From Prevotella nigrescens (GTDB lineage Bacteria > Bacteroidota > Bacteroidia > Bacteroidales > Bacteroidaceae), in assembly GCF_031191185.1 (NCBI RefSeq), contig NZ_CP133465.1, positions 1,236,001-1,300,000 on the forward strand: a DNA stretch of 64,000 nt, given 5' to 3'. How positions within the stretch are numbered: the first letter of the stretch is position 1; every line of letters begins with the position of its first letter. A program made the position numbers and the translations under genes. Shown in pieces: positions 1-8,517 of the stretch. The notes below the pieces were generated by a model. It was given only the letters and a program-made list of their open reading frames with translations, was not told the DNA's origin and searched no databases.

Positions 1-130
1 TCGAGAAAACTTTTCCATCGTTCCCCCTCATTTTTCAAAGTCTCTGATGAATTGTTTTTTACTAACACTGAATAACAGCATACGCACCAAAAGTCCATTA
101 TGACTTAATTTTTTTGATAAGTCTTGAATA
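1..130. other. Left-edge non-coding stretch
   Basis: This is AT-rich sequence between the window edge and the left inverted repeat of the first insertion sequence. I see no start codon with a ribosome site and no convincing reading frame on either strand. Confidence 0.4.
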
Positions 131-1556
131 CAATAGTCCGTTAAAATTTTGTGGTTTGCGAATCTTTCGTCCCTAAGCTAACAGGAATTGTGGCAGAAAG
201 AAAACATGACAGGTCTCTGAAAAAGAGATAATTAGGTAACAAAATATAGCATAATAAAATCGGATATCTTATTGATTTTCAGTAACTTTGTGGGTTGAAA
301 AAGAAACATAAAGTTTATGCTGATAACCAACTTGATTAGCCGATATATGAGGCTCTGCAAAGCAGCATTTAGTGCTGAAGATGGAGCAAAGTTAAACAAA
401 AGTATTCAAACAAACAAACGTCATGGAAATGCTTTTTCTTTTGATGGTCATCCCAAGGAAATGTAATTTCACGCAGATGGGACGCTATGGAAAGCGTGTC
501 GAGCAATGCTATCGGCAGACGGCAGAGCGCAGCGTGAACTGGCTCGAAATGAACATGTGGCTGAGTGCTTTCGCCTTCAGGGAGGGTAAGGGTCGCAATA
601 CCATCGTCATTGATCCAAGCTTCATCAAGAAGGCTGGGAAGCATACCCCATACGTGGGTATGTTTTGGTCGGGCTGTGCAGGTGCGGTAAAGCACGGTCT
701 TGAGTTCCTCGGCATCGGTGTGATAGACGTGGACTTGCATGAGTGTATGATGCTCAAGGCTGTGCAGCCCACATTGGAAAAAGGGGAGGAGAAAAAAGAG
801 ATGAGCCTGTACGACTGGCATGCCAAGGTATTGGGGGACGACAAGGTAACCTTACAGCGTATTTGCAAGGTTCTTGTCGCCGACTCAGCCTTCTCCAAAA
901 GGCCTTTCATCGACAAGGTAATGGAGATGGGATTCCATGTTGTGAGCCGCCTGCTTCATGACGCAGCCTTGTTCTACACATGGGACGGGGAACCCACGGG
1001 AAAGCCCGGCCGTCCCCCGTATCAAAGATGACAAGATTGACGTGAGGAACATCGACATATCCAAAGGCAATGAGCGTGATTTAGGAGAGACCGAAGGCAA
1101 AGCCTATGCGCTCAAGGCATGGTGCAAGTCCTTGCACAGGGTCGTGTCGCTTGTCATCCACGAGTTACCTAATGGCAGTCGGCGCTTGTGTTTCTGTATG
1201 GATGAGAGCATGGACGGACGCAATGTGGTGGAATATTACACCACACGTTTCCAAGAGGAGTTTTGCTTTCGCGAGGCAAAGCAGTTCCTAGGTCTTACCG
1301 ATTGTCAGGCACGCGACAAGAGAAAATTTGAGTTTGCTTTCAACTCTTCATTGACAGCACTCAATGTGGCGAAAATCATGTGCAAGGAACTTGGCACGTC
1401 CATCGGTAGACTTAAAGCGCAGATGGTCAATGCCCACTATGCGCAACGAATTATTGACGTGTTCGAGAGAAACCCGAACACGACATTAAATAAAGAAAGT
1501 ATTAATGAGATATTTAGTTTCGAGGCTGACGCAGCATAATATTTAACGGACTATTG
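131..1556 (+). mobile_element. IS4-type insertion sequence, inactivated
   Basis: The element is bounded by a perfect 15-bp inverted repeat, caatagtccgttaaa at 131-145 and its reverse complement at 1542-1556. It encloses one broken transposase whose stop codon lies just inside the right repeat. The length of about 1.4 kb is normal for this class. I could not identify a clear target-site duplication. The transposase carries the IS4-type Y-(2)-R-(3)-E-(6)-K signature, so the family call is good, but no named IS is claimed. Confidence 0.8.
317..1539 (+). pseudogene. IS4-type DDE transposase with two frameshifts
   Basis: Three frames are needed to read the protein. The first runs from ATG 317 to TAA 464. 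The second continues NFTQMGRYGKRVEQ and carries VIDPSF and VADSAFSK, the likely first two catalytic Asp. The third ends at TAA 1539 and carries YTTRFQEEFCFREAK, the YREK signature with the catalytic Glu. The first break is one extra base near 464. The second is one extra C in the CCCCC run at 1013-1017, which separates the Asp residues from the Glu. As read, no intact transposase can be made unless frameshifting occurs. A sequencing error in the C run is possible, but two independent breaks favour a true pseudogene. Confidence 0.85.
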
Positions 1557-1777
1557 GTATAAAGCATTTTCAAAAAACGCCTTTTCCACAAGATGGTTCA
1601 AGCACTTTAGCTTCCTTTCGCAAGTTCAACATAGAACTGCAATCCCAAGTGTAGGTTTAGCTTAATAATCTATACCTGAAAACACCGAGGGGTTTGGGGC
1701 GAGCAGCTCCCATGAGTGGAAAATCAACAAGCAATGCTTAAAAATAAAAAAGAGACCTCTGTCTCCCAAAGATTAAT

Positions 1778-1785
1778 TAATTTTG
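1778..1785 (+). promoter_or_regulatory. -7 box of the IS30 transposase
   Basis: TAATTTTG fits the Bacteroidetes TAnnTTTG -7 box. It ends 8 bp before the ATG at 1793, so the mRNA would be almost leaderless. Confidence 0.45.
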
Positions 1786-1792
1786 CATTGCA

Positions 1793-2740
1793 ATGTACAA
1801 ACAATTAACCTCGGAGCAAAGGTACACAATTTCTGTACTACTCCAAAATAGAACGAAACAAAAAGAGATTGCCAAAGCGATAAATGTAAGTCCAAGTACA
1901 GTGTCTCGTGAAATAAGACGTAATAGTGGAGCCAGAGGACGCTATAATTGGGAAACAGCCCAAGCAAATGCAGTACAAACAAAGCGTAAACAGCCAGGCA
2001 ATCATTCAATCAGTAAGGATGTCATGGAAGAGGCAAAGCATCTTCTTGTTACCGAGCAATGGTCTCCGGAACAAATATCCGGTGTATTGGCCAAGGACGG
2101 CAAGTATATTAGCCATGAGACCATATATCGTATGATACGTAAGGACAAGGCAGAAGGAGGAACATTATATAAACACTGTCGTCACAAGCTGAAGCGTCGC
2201 GCCAGACCTGTTGGTGGCAGGCGCATATCCATACCCAATAGAACAAGCACCAGTGAGAGACCTGCTGAAGTTGACGGAAAACGCTTTGGAGACTTCGAGA
2301 TGGACACGATTGTTGGAAGAGGAAATCATGGGGCCATCGTGACACTGATAGAGCGCAGTACAAACATGCTGTTTATGAGAAAACTCAAAAAGGGGAAAAA
2401 TGCCAAAGACCTGGCACGCACTGTAATACATTTGCTGTCTCCATTCAAAGAGCATGTCAAGTCTATTACAACTGACAACGGTACTGAATTCGCTTGTCAT
2501 GAAATGATAGGCAAAAGCCTTGGTGTCACCATCTATTTTGCTGGCCCATACGCTTCATGGCAGAAGGGGGCTATAGAAAATGCTAACGGACTGATTAGAC
2601 AATACGTGTCAAAAACTGAAACATTTGAACATGTCAGCCATCAACAAATCACAAAGTATTCAAAGAAAATTAACATCAGACCAAGAAAGAAATTAGAATT
2701 TAAAACACCACATGAGTGCTTTTACGAACAAATTAAGTAA
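1793..2740 (+). CDS. IS30-family transposase, intact
   Basis: This 315-residue protein would cut and join the ends of its own element. The N-terminal third is a helix-turn-helix region with a typical IS30 recognition helix, NVSPSTVSREIRRN at about residues 30-43. The C-terminal rve-like DDE core shows EMDTIVG, TTDNGTEF and ENANGLIRQY with the last catalytic Glu. Length and motif order match IS30-family transposases, and no frameshift or missing catalytic residue is visible. It may therefore still be active. The start at 1793 follows a -7 box closely. Confidence 0.93.
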   Translation: MYKQLTSEQRYTISVLLQNRTKQKEIAKAINVSPSTVSREIRRNSGARGRYNWETAQANAVQTKRKQPGNHSISKDVMEEAKHLLVTEQWSPEQISGVLAKDGKYISHETIYRMIRKDKAEGGTLYKHCRHKLKRRARPVGGRRISIPNRTSTSERPAEVDGKRFGDFEMDTIVGRGNHGAIVTLIERSTNMLFMRKLKKGKNAKDLARTVIHLLSPFKEHVKSITTDNGTEFACHEMIGKSLGVTIYFAGPYASWQKGAIENANGLIRQYVSKTETFEHVSHQQITKYSKKINIRPRKKLEFKTPHECFYEQIK

Positions 2741-2780
2741 ATTTGCACTTACTTGTTGAATTCACGTATTATTGAACGGG

Positions 2781-3200
2781 ATGGAAAAAGTTCATAAAAC
2801 AAAAATTGCAATTTGGCTAATATGTGCCATTATAGGATTCACTGTAATTCCTATAATACCCGTATTAGTATACGATTTTTCGTGGATTGTAGTGACAATT
2901 GTAGCATTAATTCTCTTTTTTGCTCTTTTCTCTCTTTTTGATATCCGCTATACTATCCATAATAACATCCTCTCTGTTAAATGCGGTATGTTATCAACCA
3001 CCAATTATGACATAAATCAAATAAGAAAAATAAAAGACACAAATTCTATTCTTGCTGCACCGGCAGCCTCGCTAGATCGAATAGCAATATATTTCATCCA
3101 ACAAAAAACACCTCTTATTATTTCACCAAAAGACAAAAATGGTTTCATAAGGAATCTACAATCTATAAATCCCAATATTGTATATAGTAACGATAAATGA
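2781..3200 (+). CDS. PH-like domain membrane protein (bPH_4 type)
   Basis: Two adjacent hydrophobic segments at about residues 11-33 and 36-56 are followed by a soluble domain. That domain ends SLDRIAIYFIQQ-KTPLIISPKDKNGFI, the pattern of bacterial PH-like domain PF06713. The function of this family is unknown. I chose ATG 2781 over the upstream TTG 2774-region start because it is the first ATG. The gene begins only 20 bp after the right end of the IS30 element, so its native promoter has probably been displaced. Expression may now depend on read-through from the transposase gene. Confidence 0.7.
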   Translation: MEKVHKTKIAIWLICAIIGFTVIPIIPVLVYDFSWIVVTIVALILFFALFSLFDIRYTIHNNILSVKCGMLSTTNYDINQIRKIKDTNSILAAPAASLDRIAIYFIQQKTPLIISPKDKNGFIRNLQSINPNIVYSNDK

Positions 3201-3397
3201 AAATACGAATTACACTTCTATTAAAGGAAAAGTGTATACTCTTAGCATTACAATGATTGGGAATTTTTATATGTTTTCAAAAGACTGTAAAGTAACGTGA
3301 GTTCGACGAATTGTAAGTGCCTATAAATTTGGTGATTAGCGAAATTTGTTGTAACTTTAAGGTGCTAACATACAAACAATTACAAACAAAAATCGCT

Positions 3398-3598
3398 ATG
3401 ATCACCGAAGACAAAGTTACTGAAATCTTTTGTATGGCAGATGACTTCTGCAAGTTTTTTGATGCAATGACAGCAAAATATACGCTAAAAGCTACTGAAA
3501 AAAGAAAATATCATCGAAATTCTACAATGTCAAAGGCTGAAGTCATGCTGATAATGATTCTTTTCCACGATTCCGGTTATCGTTGCTTTAAACATTTC
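3398..3598 (+). pseudogene. IS982-family transposase, 5' fragment
   Basis: This is the first 67 codons of an IS982 transposase, beginning MITEDKVTEIFCMADDFC and ending GYRCFKHF. The reading frame is cut after the Phe codon by the insertion at 3599. It rejoins the second half in the matching frame after 4665, at TAT CTT GAA. The start ATG 3398 is preferred over an upstream GTG-like start because family members begin near this point. Confidence 0.85.
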
Positions 3599-3649
3599 GG
3601 CGTAATGGACATTTGGTAGGCTGAAACCTCTCAAATGTCCTTTATTTAT

Positions 3650-3657
3650 TACCTTTG
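3650..3657 (+). promoter_or_regulatory. -7 box inside the IS256-type left end
   Basis: TACCTTTG lies about 50 bp inside the element and reads toward its transposase. The same box is preserved in the solo end near 30309. Confidence 0.5.
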
Positions 3658-3743
3658 CAGCATTTGAAAGCTTATGAATAAAAAACTGTATATTCTGTAA
3701 CAGTTCAAATGTTAAAAAGAATGGTCATCGGCGTAATGTCCAA

Positions 3744-4589
3744 ATGTACTTTTGCAGGGATTGTGGCAGGCAATTTCAAAGTGGTCAGCGTATAGACAAT
3801 GTGTGTTTATGGAGTGACTATCTGACCGAGAAGCGAACTATTTCTGAGCTTTCCACTCTTCACAAATGCTCAGAAAGAACCATACGCCGTAGGCTAAGTT
3901 CAGTGGCAGACAGCTTCACTCCCATCTATCCTGAATCTGCAACAATAATACTGGACACGACCTACTTCCCCAAGACCTTTGGTGTGATGCTCTTTCAAGA
4001 TGCCGCATCAGGCAGGATACTTCATCGTAGGTTTGTCAGGAACGAGACCAACAAGGAATACCTTGAGGGACTCAGATGCATTAAGGAGGGTGGAACTCGG
4101 ATAAAGGCAGTGGTGTGTGATGGACATGTCGGGCTTTTACAAGCTGTAACATCCTGCCCTGTGCAGATGTGTCAATTCCACCAGTTGCAGATAGTCAGAA
4201 GGCTTCTTACCAACAATCCGCATTTGCCAGCAGGCATCGAGCTGCTGGCATTAATGAGAAGCATGTTCTCTATTGGGAAAGAAGAATTCACATCAGGCTT
4301 TGATAAATGGTGTGACGAATGGAAAGAGTTCCTTGATGAACGAACTCTACTAATCTCAGGCAAGACAACCTATACACATAGAAGGCTGAGAAGTGCAAGG
4401 CGTTCGGTAAAGACACACCTTAAATGGCTCTATACGTATGAAGAATATCCTGAATTAGAGATACCCAATACAACAAATCTATTGGAAGGATTCAACTCAC
4501 AACTTAAAAAGGCACTGCGTAATCATAATGGAATGAAGGAGGTTAATAAAAAGAAGTTCATAGATGGGTTCCTGAATATAAAAAAGTAG
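3744..4589 (+). CDS. IS256-family transposase, zinc-binding variant, 5' end frameshifted
   Basis: The open frame gives 281 residues. It has a CRDC half of a zinc knuckle at the start, ILDTTYF and VVCDGH as probable catalytic Asp sites, and NTTNLLEGFNSQLKKALRNH as the C-terminal Glu region. The missing N-terminus is visible upstream in the same frame, where a CIFC pair and SSNVKKNGHRRNVQ run into the open frame. That frame has no start codon: ATG 3674 is out of frame by one base in a run of six A (3680-3685). Five A would give MNKNCIFC. The protein is therefore either truncated, made by slippage in the A run, or dead. The IS256/IS1249-like assignment rests on motif order. Confidence 0.75.
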   Translation: MYFCRDCGRQFQSGQRIDNVCLWSDYLTEKRTISELSTLHKCSERTIRRRLSSVADSFTPIYPESATIILDTTYFPKTFGVMLFQDAASGRILHRRFVRNETNKEYLEGLRCIKEGGTRIKAVVCDGHVGLLQAVTSCPVQMCQFHQLQIVRRLLTNNPHLPAGIELLALMRSMFSIGKEEFTSGFDKWCDEWKEFLDERTLLISGKTTYTHRRLRSARRSVKTHLKWLYTYEEYPELEIPNTTNLLEGFNSQLKKALRNHNGMKEVNKKKFIDGFLNIKK

Positions 4590-4662
4590 GCTGGAATTAC
4601 CAGCCTACCAAATGTCCATTACTAAAATACGAGAGGTTTTCAGCCTACCAAATGTCCATTAC
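4586..4662 (+). repeat. Duplicated right end and hairpin of the IS256-type element
   Basis: The 22-bp terminal sequence beginning cagcctaccaaatgtccat occurs twice, at 4601-4622 and 4641-4662, exactly 40 bp apart. Just before the first copy, GTAGGCTGG (4586-4594) and CCAGCCTAC (4600-4608) form a perfect 9-bp stem with a 5-base loop that includes the transposase stop codon. Confidence 0.85.
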
Positions 4663-4665
4663 GCC

Positions 4666-5376
4666 AACATCTATCTTGAAAAAGTATGCAAGCATCTTCG
4701 CCATCTGTTTCCAAAAGTTGTTTCTTATAACCGTATAGTAGAATTGGAAAGGGAGGTAGCCGTACCCTTAACCTTGTTTATCAAGAAGGTCCTGTTGGGC
4801 AAATGTACGGGCATAAGCTTCGTTGACAGCACACCACTGCGTGTCTGCAAAAAACAAAGAATACATATTCACAAGGTATTCAAAGGCATAGCTCAAAGAG
4901 GAAAAAGCTCCATGGGTTGGTTCTTCGGTTTCAAGTTGCATTTGATTTGCAATGAGAAAGGAGAGCTTCTCAACTTTATGATAACGCCGGGAGATGTTGA
5001 TGACCGTAAACCTTTGGAGTACAAAGCATTCATAGATTTTATATATGGTAAGCTGGTCGGTGACAAGGGATACATCGGCAAGAACCTCTTTCAAAGGCTT
5101 TTCGTTGACGGAATACAACTTATTACCAAATTGAAAAGTAACATGGAAGGAGCTTTAATGAGTGTTTCAGACAGACTTTTACTCAGAAAAAGAGCCATTA
5201 TAGAAACGGTGAATGATGAACTTAAGAACATTGCACAAGTGGAACACTCCAGACATAGATGCTTTGACAATTTCATCGTCAACTTATTAGGGGCTATTGC
5301 TGCCTATTGTCTGTTTCCAAAGAAGCCGTGCATAAATCTGCAAAGGACTATTGATACACAACTTGCATTGTTTTGA
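4666..5376 (+). pseudogene. IS982-family transposase, 3' fragment
   Basis: This is the rest of the IS982 transposase, beginning IYLEKVCKHLRHLFP. It contains FVDSTPLRVCK, VGDKGYIGK and RAIIETVNDELKN, the three DDE sites of the family, in that order. No further stop or frameshift is visible. Loss of function therefore comes only from the nested insertion. The TGA at 5374-5376 lies within the right inverted repeat. Confidence 0.87.
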
Positions 5377-5395
5377 ATTCATCGAACTCACGTTA

Positions 5396-5713
5396 AGGTA
5401 GTTTTTTACTAATATATCTTTGGAAAAAACAAATGAAAAAACGATGAAGACGAAAGAGACAGTTAGAATTCTACCAGATGTAGATACAGATGGAGTGATG
5501 GGATTATAGCTGCCTATGAAGAGTTTCTCTTGTATAAATTAATAGTTTTGGATCATTACAAAATAAAGATTCAAAACTATTATTATATTTCATAGAATTT
5601 TTAATTATAAATTCAAAATTTTTAATTATAAATTCAAAATTTTTAATTACAATTTTTTATTTTCTAATAATAAATTCTGCGAGTCATAATAATAATCTTC
5701 TGAAAGGAGTATG
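5396..5713. other. Intergenic stretch with an orphan promoter and gene stub
   Basis: A good -7 box TATCTTTG lies at 5415-5422. It is followed by ATG 5444 opening only 21 codons (MKTKETVRILPDVDTDG...) before TAG. This looks like the promoter and first codons of a gene lost during IS activity. The rest is AT-rich repeat sequence. Confidence 0.4.
5596..5650. repeat. 21-bp AT-rich direct repeats
   Basis: A 21-bp unit containing tttttaattataaattc is repeated 2.6 times head to tail at 5596, 5617 and 5638. The core resembles AT-rich repeats near 14075 and 20754. Confidence 0.7.
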
Positions 5714-5745
5714 AAAAAAGCATCTCTGTTGTGGAGATGCTTTCT
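5714..5745 (-). terminator. Terminator of the tRNA-Val/Tyr transcript
   Basis: A perfect 10-bp stem (AAAGCATCTC at 5717-5726 with GAGATGCTTT at 5734-5743) has a 7-base loop. It is followed on the minus strand by six U. Confidence 0.85.
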
Positions 5746-5754
5746 TTTTTGTTG

Positions 5755-5836
5755 TGGGTAGTGATGGATTCGAACCACCGAAGCTATAAGCAGCAGATTT
5801 ACAGTCTGCCCCATTTGGCCACTCTGGAAACTACCC
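5755..5836 (-). tRNA. tRNA-Tyr (GTA)
   Basis: The gene folds as an 82-nt class II tRNA with acceptor GGGTAGT/ACTACCC, T arm GGTTCGAATCC and a long variable arm. The anticodon stem CAGACTGTAAATCTG gives anticodon GTA. CCA is not encoded. It is co-transcribed with tRNA-Val 7 bp upstream. Confidence 0.95.
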
Positions 5837-5843
5837 TTTAATG

Positions 5844-5918
5844 TGGGCGTTGACGGATTCGAACCGCCGACCCTCTGCTTGTAAGGCAGATGCTCTAAAC
5901 CAACTGAGCTAAACGCCC
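5844..5918 (-). tRNA. tRNA-Val (TAC)
   Basis: The gene folds as a cloverleaf with acceptor GGGCGTT/AACGCCC, D arm AGCTCAGTTGGTTTAGAGC and T arm CGGTTCGAATCCG. The anticodon loop is CTTACAA, giving TAC. CCA is not encoded. Confidence 0.95.
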
Positions 5919-5938
5919 CTGCTTTTTGTAAGCGGGTG

Positions 5939-5946
5939 CAAAAGTA
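5939..5946 (-). promoter_or_regulatory. -7 box for the tRNA-Val/Tyr operon
   Basis: On the minus strand this reads TACTTTTG, 20 bp upstream of tRNA-Val. A CTTG at the -33 position lies 20 bp further up. Confidence 0.6.
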
Positions 5947-6020
5947 AGGATATTATTTGAACCTTACAAGTTTTATCAAACTTTTTTCAGAAGTTTGTAT
6001 TTAGAACTTTAGCTATGCCT

Positions 6021-6902
6021 TTAAATAGAATCTTTTGGTTGTGCAGATTTAGTGCTTGAAGATTTTTGTCCAGAAGATAAACCTATACCATCGAGTAATT
6101 CGTCTACAACCGAACCAGCCATCTCTTTTATTTTATCTTGTGCAGGATCTATAACCTTTTCTTTCAATAATTTCTCAGCATCTTTTTGAAAGTCAGATTG
6201 AACATCTATTTTTGTTTTCTTGTAATATTTCTCTGCAGCTAATTTTAGCTGGTCTTTATTTAGCGTAAATATGTGGTTGAGTACACCCACTGAAACTATA
6301 TAGCTTTTTCCGCCAATGTTGATTTTCCCTACCGAACCAACAAAGTAGTTGTCGACACTCACCAAGTTGTCCATTGCACCATTTATAATTCTCTTTGTAA
6401 AAACATCGTTAAACGTTTGCAATGCTTTTGCGGTTAATTCATCGGTAGTATCTGTAACAGCTGAGGTTTCTGCATCGTTTATAGTAGAAGTTACGACATC
6501 AGACAATACACGTTTATGGTCATCGGCTGGAGGGCAAGTGAAAATCAAGAGAAAAATAAGTGCCACAAACGAGATAAGAAACCCAACCAGGCACCCATAA
6601 TGTTTTTTAGGTTTCTCCTGAATAGGTCTTTCTATGTATACATTCTCTATTGGTTGCGCTTCTACGTGGGGAATATCGTTGAAAGGAGTACCGGTTACAA
6701 CAGGCTCCTCTTCTAATTTATTGATTTTGTCATTTGCATTTCCCATTAGAATGGGACGCAGTTCATCTATTTGCCATGCAGGTTGCCATTCATTCGAATT
6801 TGAAGCCATCACCAATGTGGTTGCTTCTACTTTGCGCTCAGCAAGTTCTTTTAAACTATATGGACCTTGTTTCTTGTTATCTACATTAATATAATATTCC
6901 AT
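6021..6902 (-). CDS. GYF_2-domain membrane protein
   Basis: The first 52 residues (EYYINVDNKKQGPYSLKEL...W) form a GYF_2/DUF4339 domain, a small fold thought to bind proline-rich peptides. A proline- and Glu-rich linker follows. One strong membrane helix lies at about residues 104-124 (CLVGFLISFVALIFLLIFTC). A soluble C-terminal half of about 165 residues looks helical at its end. The gene stands alone downstream of the tRNA pair's promoter region, on the same strand. Its specific role is unknown; membrane-anchored scaffolding is only inference. Confidence 0.75.
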   Translation of the reverse strand: MEYYINVDNKKQGPYSLKELAERKVEATTLVMASNSNEWQPAWQIDELRPILMGNANDKINKLEEEPVVTGTPFNDIPHVEAQPIENVYIERPIQEKPKKHYGCLVGFLISFVALIFLLIFTCPPADDHKRVLSDVVTSTINDAETSAVTDTTDELTAKALQTFNDVFTKRIINGAMDNLVSVDNYFVGSVGKINIGGKSYIVSVGVLNHIFTLNKDQLKLAAEKYYKKTKIDVQSDFQKDAEKLLKEKVIDPAQDKIKEMAGSVVDELLDGIGLSSGQKSSSTKSAQPKDSI

Positions 6903-7053
6903 TTCTTACAATCTTATTTTCTTTACATTAAAATTTATAAGTTGCGAAATTATACAATATTTTTAGATAGACAAAATTTTAGTTGCTTTTTATCTGTTAA
7001 TGATTTCCATTAGATTATAAAAACTATGAACTACAAAAAAAATACACTTTTTC

Positions 7054-7085
7054 TTTGTCATTATTTGTCTTATTTATTATCTTTG
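7054..7085 (+). promoter_or_regulatory. Promoter of ffh
   Basis: A -33 TTTG (7054-7057) and a -7 TATCTTTG (7078-7085) are spaced 20 bp, a textbook Bacteroidetes arrangement, 37 bp before the ATG. Confidence 0.75.
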
Positions 7086-7122
7086 CATATATTTATTTCG
7101 AAAAGAACACATATATAACATA

Positions 7123-8475
7123 ATGTTTGAGAATTTAAGCGATAGACTTGAGCGCTCCTTTAAAATATTAAAAGGAGAGGGAAAGATTACAGAAATAAAC
7201 GTAGCAGAAACGTTGAAAGATGTTCGTCGTGCATTGTTAGATGCCGATGTCAATTATAAAGTTGCAAAATCGTTTACCGACACCGTAAAGCAAAAAGCTT
7301 TAGGAATGAACGTTTTGACAGCCGTAAAGCCAGGACAGCTTATGGTGAAAATCGTTCACGATGAGTTGGCAAAATTGATGGGCGGGGAATCTGTCGGGCT
7401 AAAAATAGAGAATAAACCAGCCATAATCCTAATGAGTGGATTGCAAGGTTCTGGTAAAACCACGTTTTCTGGTAAATTAGCCAATCTGTTAAAAACAAAA
7501 GAACACAAAAAGCCATTGCTTGTAGCTTGCGATGTATATCGTCCGGCTGCTATTCAGCAGTTAAAAGTTGTAGGCGAATCGGTAGACGTTCCTGTATATA
7601 GCGAACCCGATAGTAAGAATGTGAATGCTATAGCAGAGAATGCTATTAAGCAAGCAAAAGCCAATGGGAACGATGTCGTTATTATTGATACTGCCGGTCG
7701 TTTGGCTGTTGATGCTGAAATGATGAACGAGATAGAAAGCCTGAAAGAACACGTAAGTCCTGATGAGATCTTATTTGTAGTGGATTCTATGACGGGTCAA
7801 GATGCGGTAAACACAGCGAAAGAATTCAATGACAGATTGGACTTCGATGGTGTAGTACTTACAAAACTTGATGGTGATACGCGTGGTGGTGCTGCATTGT
7901 CTATTCGTACGGTTGTAACAAAGCCAATAAAGTTTATTGGTACTGGTGAGAAAATGGACGCATTAGACGTTTTCCACCCTACAAGAATGGCTGACCGTAT
8001 ATTAGGTATGGGTGATGTCGTTTCGCTTGTAGAACGTGCTCAAGAACAATTTGACGAAGAAGAAGCGAAAAGACTTCAAAAGAAAATACTGAAAAACAAA
8101 TTCGATTTTAACGATTTCTATAACCAGATACAGCAAATTAAGAAAATGGGTAACCTGAAAGATCTTGCTGCAATGATTCCTGGTGTGGGAAAAGCTATAC
8201 GTGATGTAGATATTGACGATAATGCCTTTAAAGGAATAGAAGCAATCATACAGAGTATGACACCAAAAGAAAGAACCAGTCCGGAAGTGCTGAATAATTC
8301 TCGGCGTCAGCGTATAGCAAAAGGATCAGGTACCAATATACAAGAGGTAAACAGACTCATAAAACAATTTGAACAGACACGTAAAATGATGAAAATGGTT
8401 ACGGGATCTAAAATGGCAGGAATGATGGGCAAGATGAAAAATATGCCCGGTATGCCAAAGATGCCTAAACTATAA
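7123..8475 (+). CDS. ffh: Signal recognition particle GTPase Ffh (SRP54)
   Basis: This protein binds 4.5S RNA and signal sequences of nascent membrane proteins and docks them to FtsY. The N domain (1-90) is followed by the GTPase G domain. The P-loop GLQGSGKTT is at 106-114, and IDTAGR and TKLDGD follow. The C-terminal M domain ends in a methionine-rich tail (MMKMVTGSKMAGMMGKMKN). At 450 residues it has the normal length. It has its own promoter and lies 42 bp upstream of folD, probably in one transcript. Confidence 0.97.
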   Translation: MFENLSDRLERSFKILKGEGKITEINVAETLKDVRRALLDADVNYKVAKSFTDTVKQKALGMNVLTAVKPGQLMVKIVHDELAKLMGGESVGLKIENKPAIILMSGLQGSGKTTFSGKLANLLKTKEHKKPLLVACDVYRPAAIQQLKVVGESVDVPVYSEPDSKNVNAIAENAIKQAKANGNDVVIIDTAGRLAVDAEMMNEIESLKEHVSPDEILFVVDSMTGQDAVNTAKEFNDRLDFDGVVLTKLDGDTRGGAALSIRTVVTKPIKFIGTGEKMDALDVFHPTRMADRILGMGDVVSLVERAQEQFDEEEAKRLQKKILKNKFDFNDFYNQIQQIKKMGNLKDLAAMIPGVGKAIRDVDIDDNAFKGIEAIIQSMTPKERTSPEVLNNSRRQRIAKGSGTNIQEVNRLIKQFEQTRKMMKMVTGSKMAGMMGKMKNMPGMPKMPKL

Positions 8476-8517
8476 ATCAAATACGAATAATATTATAAAA
8501 CCTACATTCAAGACCTT

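Larger units (their letters stand above)
1625..2760 (+). mobile_element. IS30-family insertion sequence
   Basis: One intact IS30-type transposase is flanked by an imperfect inverted repeat. TTCAACATAGAACTGCAA at 1625-1642 matches the reverse complement of 2743-2760 at 14 of 18 positions. The span of about 1.14 kb is typical of the family. The left boundary is less certain than the right because about 150 bp separate it from the gene. Confidence 0.65.
3599..4665 (+). mobile_element. IS256-type element (zinc-binding variant) nested in IS982
   Basis: The ends are near-perfect inverted repeats of about 27-34 bp, starting ggcgtaatggacatttggta at 3599 and ending with the reverse complement at 4665. 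The element sits inside the IS982 transposase. Host sequence AACATTTC precedes it and AACATC follows it, consistent with a short target duplication that has lost two bases. A second copy of its left end lies alone at 30258. Confidence 0.85.
3293..5395 (+). mobile_element. IS982-family insertion sequence, interrupted
   Basis: Inverted repeats lie at 3293-3313 and 5375-5395; the core acgtgagttcgacgaatt pairs with aattcatcgaactcacgt with one or two mismatches. Removing the inner 1,067-bp element gives an IS of about 1.0 kb, the normal IS982 size. The transposase stop codon overlaps the right repeat. Flanks taaagta and taaggta could be a decayed target duplication. The transposase is split, so the element cannot move by itself. 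Confidence 0.8.

Noticed and set aside
958..1539. Separate functional gene starting at ATG 958
   Set aside because: It continues the transposase of the upstream frame after one extra base; it is the 3' part of the same broken gene.
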